The notes beneath the pieces were generated by a model, which was not told the origin of the DNA, searched no databases, and saw only the letters and a program-made list of their open reading frames with translations. A program made the position numbers and the translations under genes. From positions 6,828 through 70,827 of the forward strand of contig BDGG01000024.1 of assembly GCA_001949185.1 (NCBI GenBank): 64,000 nt of DNA, given 5' to 3'. Positions 62,821 to 64,000 of the stretch are shown here, piece by piece (the stretch's first letter is position 1; each line of letters begins with the position of its first letter). The DNA is from Ramazzottius varieornatus (taxonomy: Eukaryota; Tardigrada; Eutardigrada; Parachela; Ramazzottiidae).

Positions 62821-64000
62821 TTATGTGCGGAAGTATGACTTGTTACTCCTAAAAATTTCCTAACTTAAAAAATTTGATCAGGTTATGCACGCGTACAAGT
62901 AAGATACTTCGGCTATTTTTTCCGCATCTTGTTCGTGCCTTTGCTGTAGGAGTATAGGGGGGGAGGAGTGAGAAGATAAACTCTCTGCAGTTATTTTTTG
63001 CAGCTTCTCTGGAGGAAATTTTTCTTTCTCGCTGGAAGAGCTCTAATTTCGCAACATGGCGATAGCCCGTTGGTATCAGATCCTCACTTCCTTGTGTATG
63101 AAGGAGAGTTTCCAGTTTCACCTCCTGCAGTTTTACGGAAGCGTTTGTTCAAAGTGCACTCTAGAGCTGACTTGCAACAGTAGTGCTTTGAGTCAACTCA
63201 ATAATTTCGTTCAGTGAACATCCTTCTTGCTTTATCGCTATGCTGGGCAGAAGGATCTTACAGCGTTCTAGATTGTAAAATAGCAACCAGACAGTAAACA
63301 TAATTTTCCTGTGGTGCCGCTCACGATTCGATATTGTCTGCAGTACTTCCGCTCTTTCGAAACATTCTAATTTATTGTCTCTAGCAAAAAATCGATCGTA
63401 GATTGGTTGGCTCACATTCAAAACCGGAAGGTAAAGGAATACACGGCTATGAGATATTTGTGAAGTGCGCGAGGTAAACGGGAAATCCGATTCCATAGTT
63501 TTCTTTGCCTTCCCGTGTTCTCCAATTGTCCAGCGAGAACCTAGTGACACATCCTGAATTTTCGTAAGTATTTCCCAAGATCTCGGGGAGAATGGGATTC
63601 AGTTAACCGCCCGAACACTTTGTTGGCCACCTTGAACTTCGGTCTTCCGTAGGAGTGACTCCCGAAAAAATCTTCACTGCGGAAAAGATTTGCCCAATCT
63701 CCTACGGTATGCTCGTTGGCTGCACGCACGACAAGAAATTGTGGGCCATGGCAAATTACGGGCCAGGTGGAAAACACGGCAAAGTTAGAAATTCAACCGT
63801 AGAAAAGTATCGGAAAGTGCTTTAGTGTGAATCAGCAGCGTACCCCTGATGCCACAAGCCTTTTTTACATTGAACTAACTTAATGTTTCTGTAACTAAAC
63901 CTCCGCCAACCGTCGGCTTACCAGCAAAACTGAGGGTTATGCGAGGTAAACCCGATGTGCTGATGTCGCACAAGCACAAACCAAAAAAAAATCCAGACAG
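62821..64000 (-). mobile_element. Degenerate mariner element, right end outside window
   Basis: TTATGTGCGGAAGTATGACTTG at 62821 matches the left end of the intact mariner (TCAGGTGATAAGGTATGACT) and is preceded by TA. Three frames on the minus strand retain parts of the same transposase: GYRHVAKLELF region at about 62850-63120 with the third Asp changed to Gly (LIPTGYRH), RHHRKIMFTVW in 63161-63550, and TVGDWANLFRSEDFFGSHSY in 63541-63777 (helix-turn-helix part). Frameshifts separate them. The right terminal repeat is expected just past 64000. Confidence 0.8.

Overview
This is a nuclear contig of an animal, most likely a small-genome invertebrate. The evidence is short GT-AG introns (mostly 40-150 bp), dense metazoan housekeeping genes, and many DNA transposons. 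A tardigrade or similar ecdysozoan would fit, but that is an inference from style and not proven. One 50-base assembly gap is present (10742-10791).

Region 1 (1-3.3 kb) is mobile DNA: most of a PIF/Harbinger element followed by an apparently intact mariner with matching inverted repeats and TA flanks. Region 2 (3.3-13.9 kb) is rich in broken or partial genes: a small zinc-finger-like gene, a damaged sorting-nexin (PXA+RGS) locus, and a mosaic at 8.06-9.79 kb. The mosaic joins pieces of genes that exist intact further along the window (STRIP exon 1 twice, two FATP exons) with a cadherin fragment. An F-box gene and two inverted-repeat elements follow.

Region 3 (14-45 kb) is the gene-rich core. 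In order: a secreted PEBP (-), a GPCR-like fragment (+), a short Arg/Ser-rich basic protein (-), a chromodomain protein (+), a fatty-acid transport protein SLC27/FATP (-), STRIP (17 exons, -), HEXIM (-), CDK9 (-), NDUFAF6 (+), mitochondrial ribosomal protein S18B/mS40 (-), a PNRC-like protein (+), ribosomal protein eL39 (-) and PNKP (-). HEXIM and CDK9, an inhibitor and its target kinase in transcription elongation, are direct neighbours. CDK9 and NDUFAF6 are head to head with about 360 bp between start codons.

Region 4 (40.8-64 kb) is mostly mobile and receptor DNA: three hAT-type elements with 8-bp target duplications, a second complete Harbinger element with a frameshifted transposase, an ANF-receptor-type membrane protein with no catalytic domain found, an atypical three-exon GPCR whose large intron is full of transposon remains, an unrecognised gene end, and a degenerate mariner running off the window.

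Across 5.6-43.8 kb, about 28 copies of a palindromic hairpin repeat (arms CCAAGTGGCGCAC / GTGCGCCACTTGG) sit in introns and gaps, often in pairs. None was seen in 44-64 kb. This family and the gene-fragment mosaic are the two signals most worth following.
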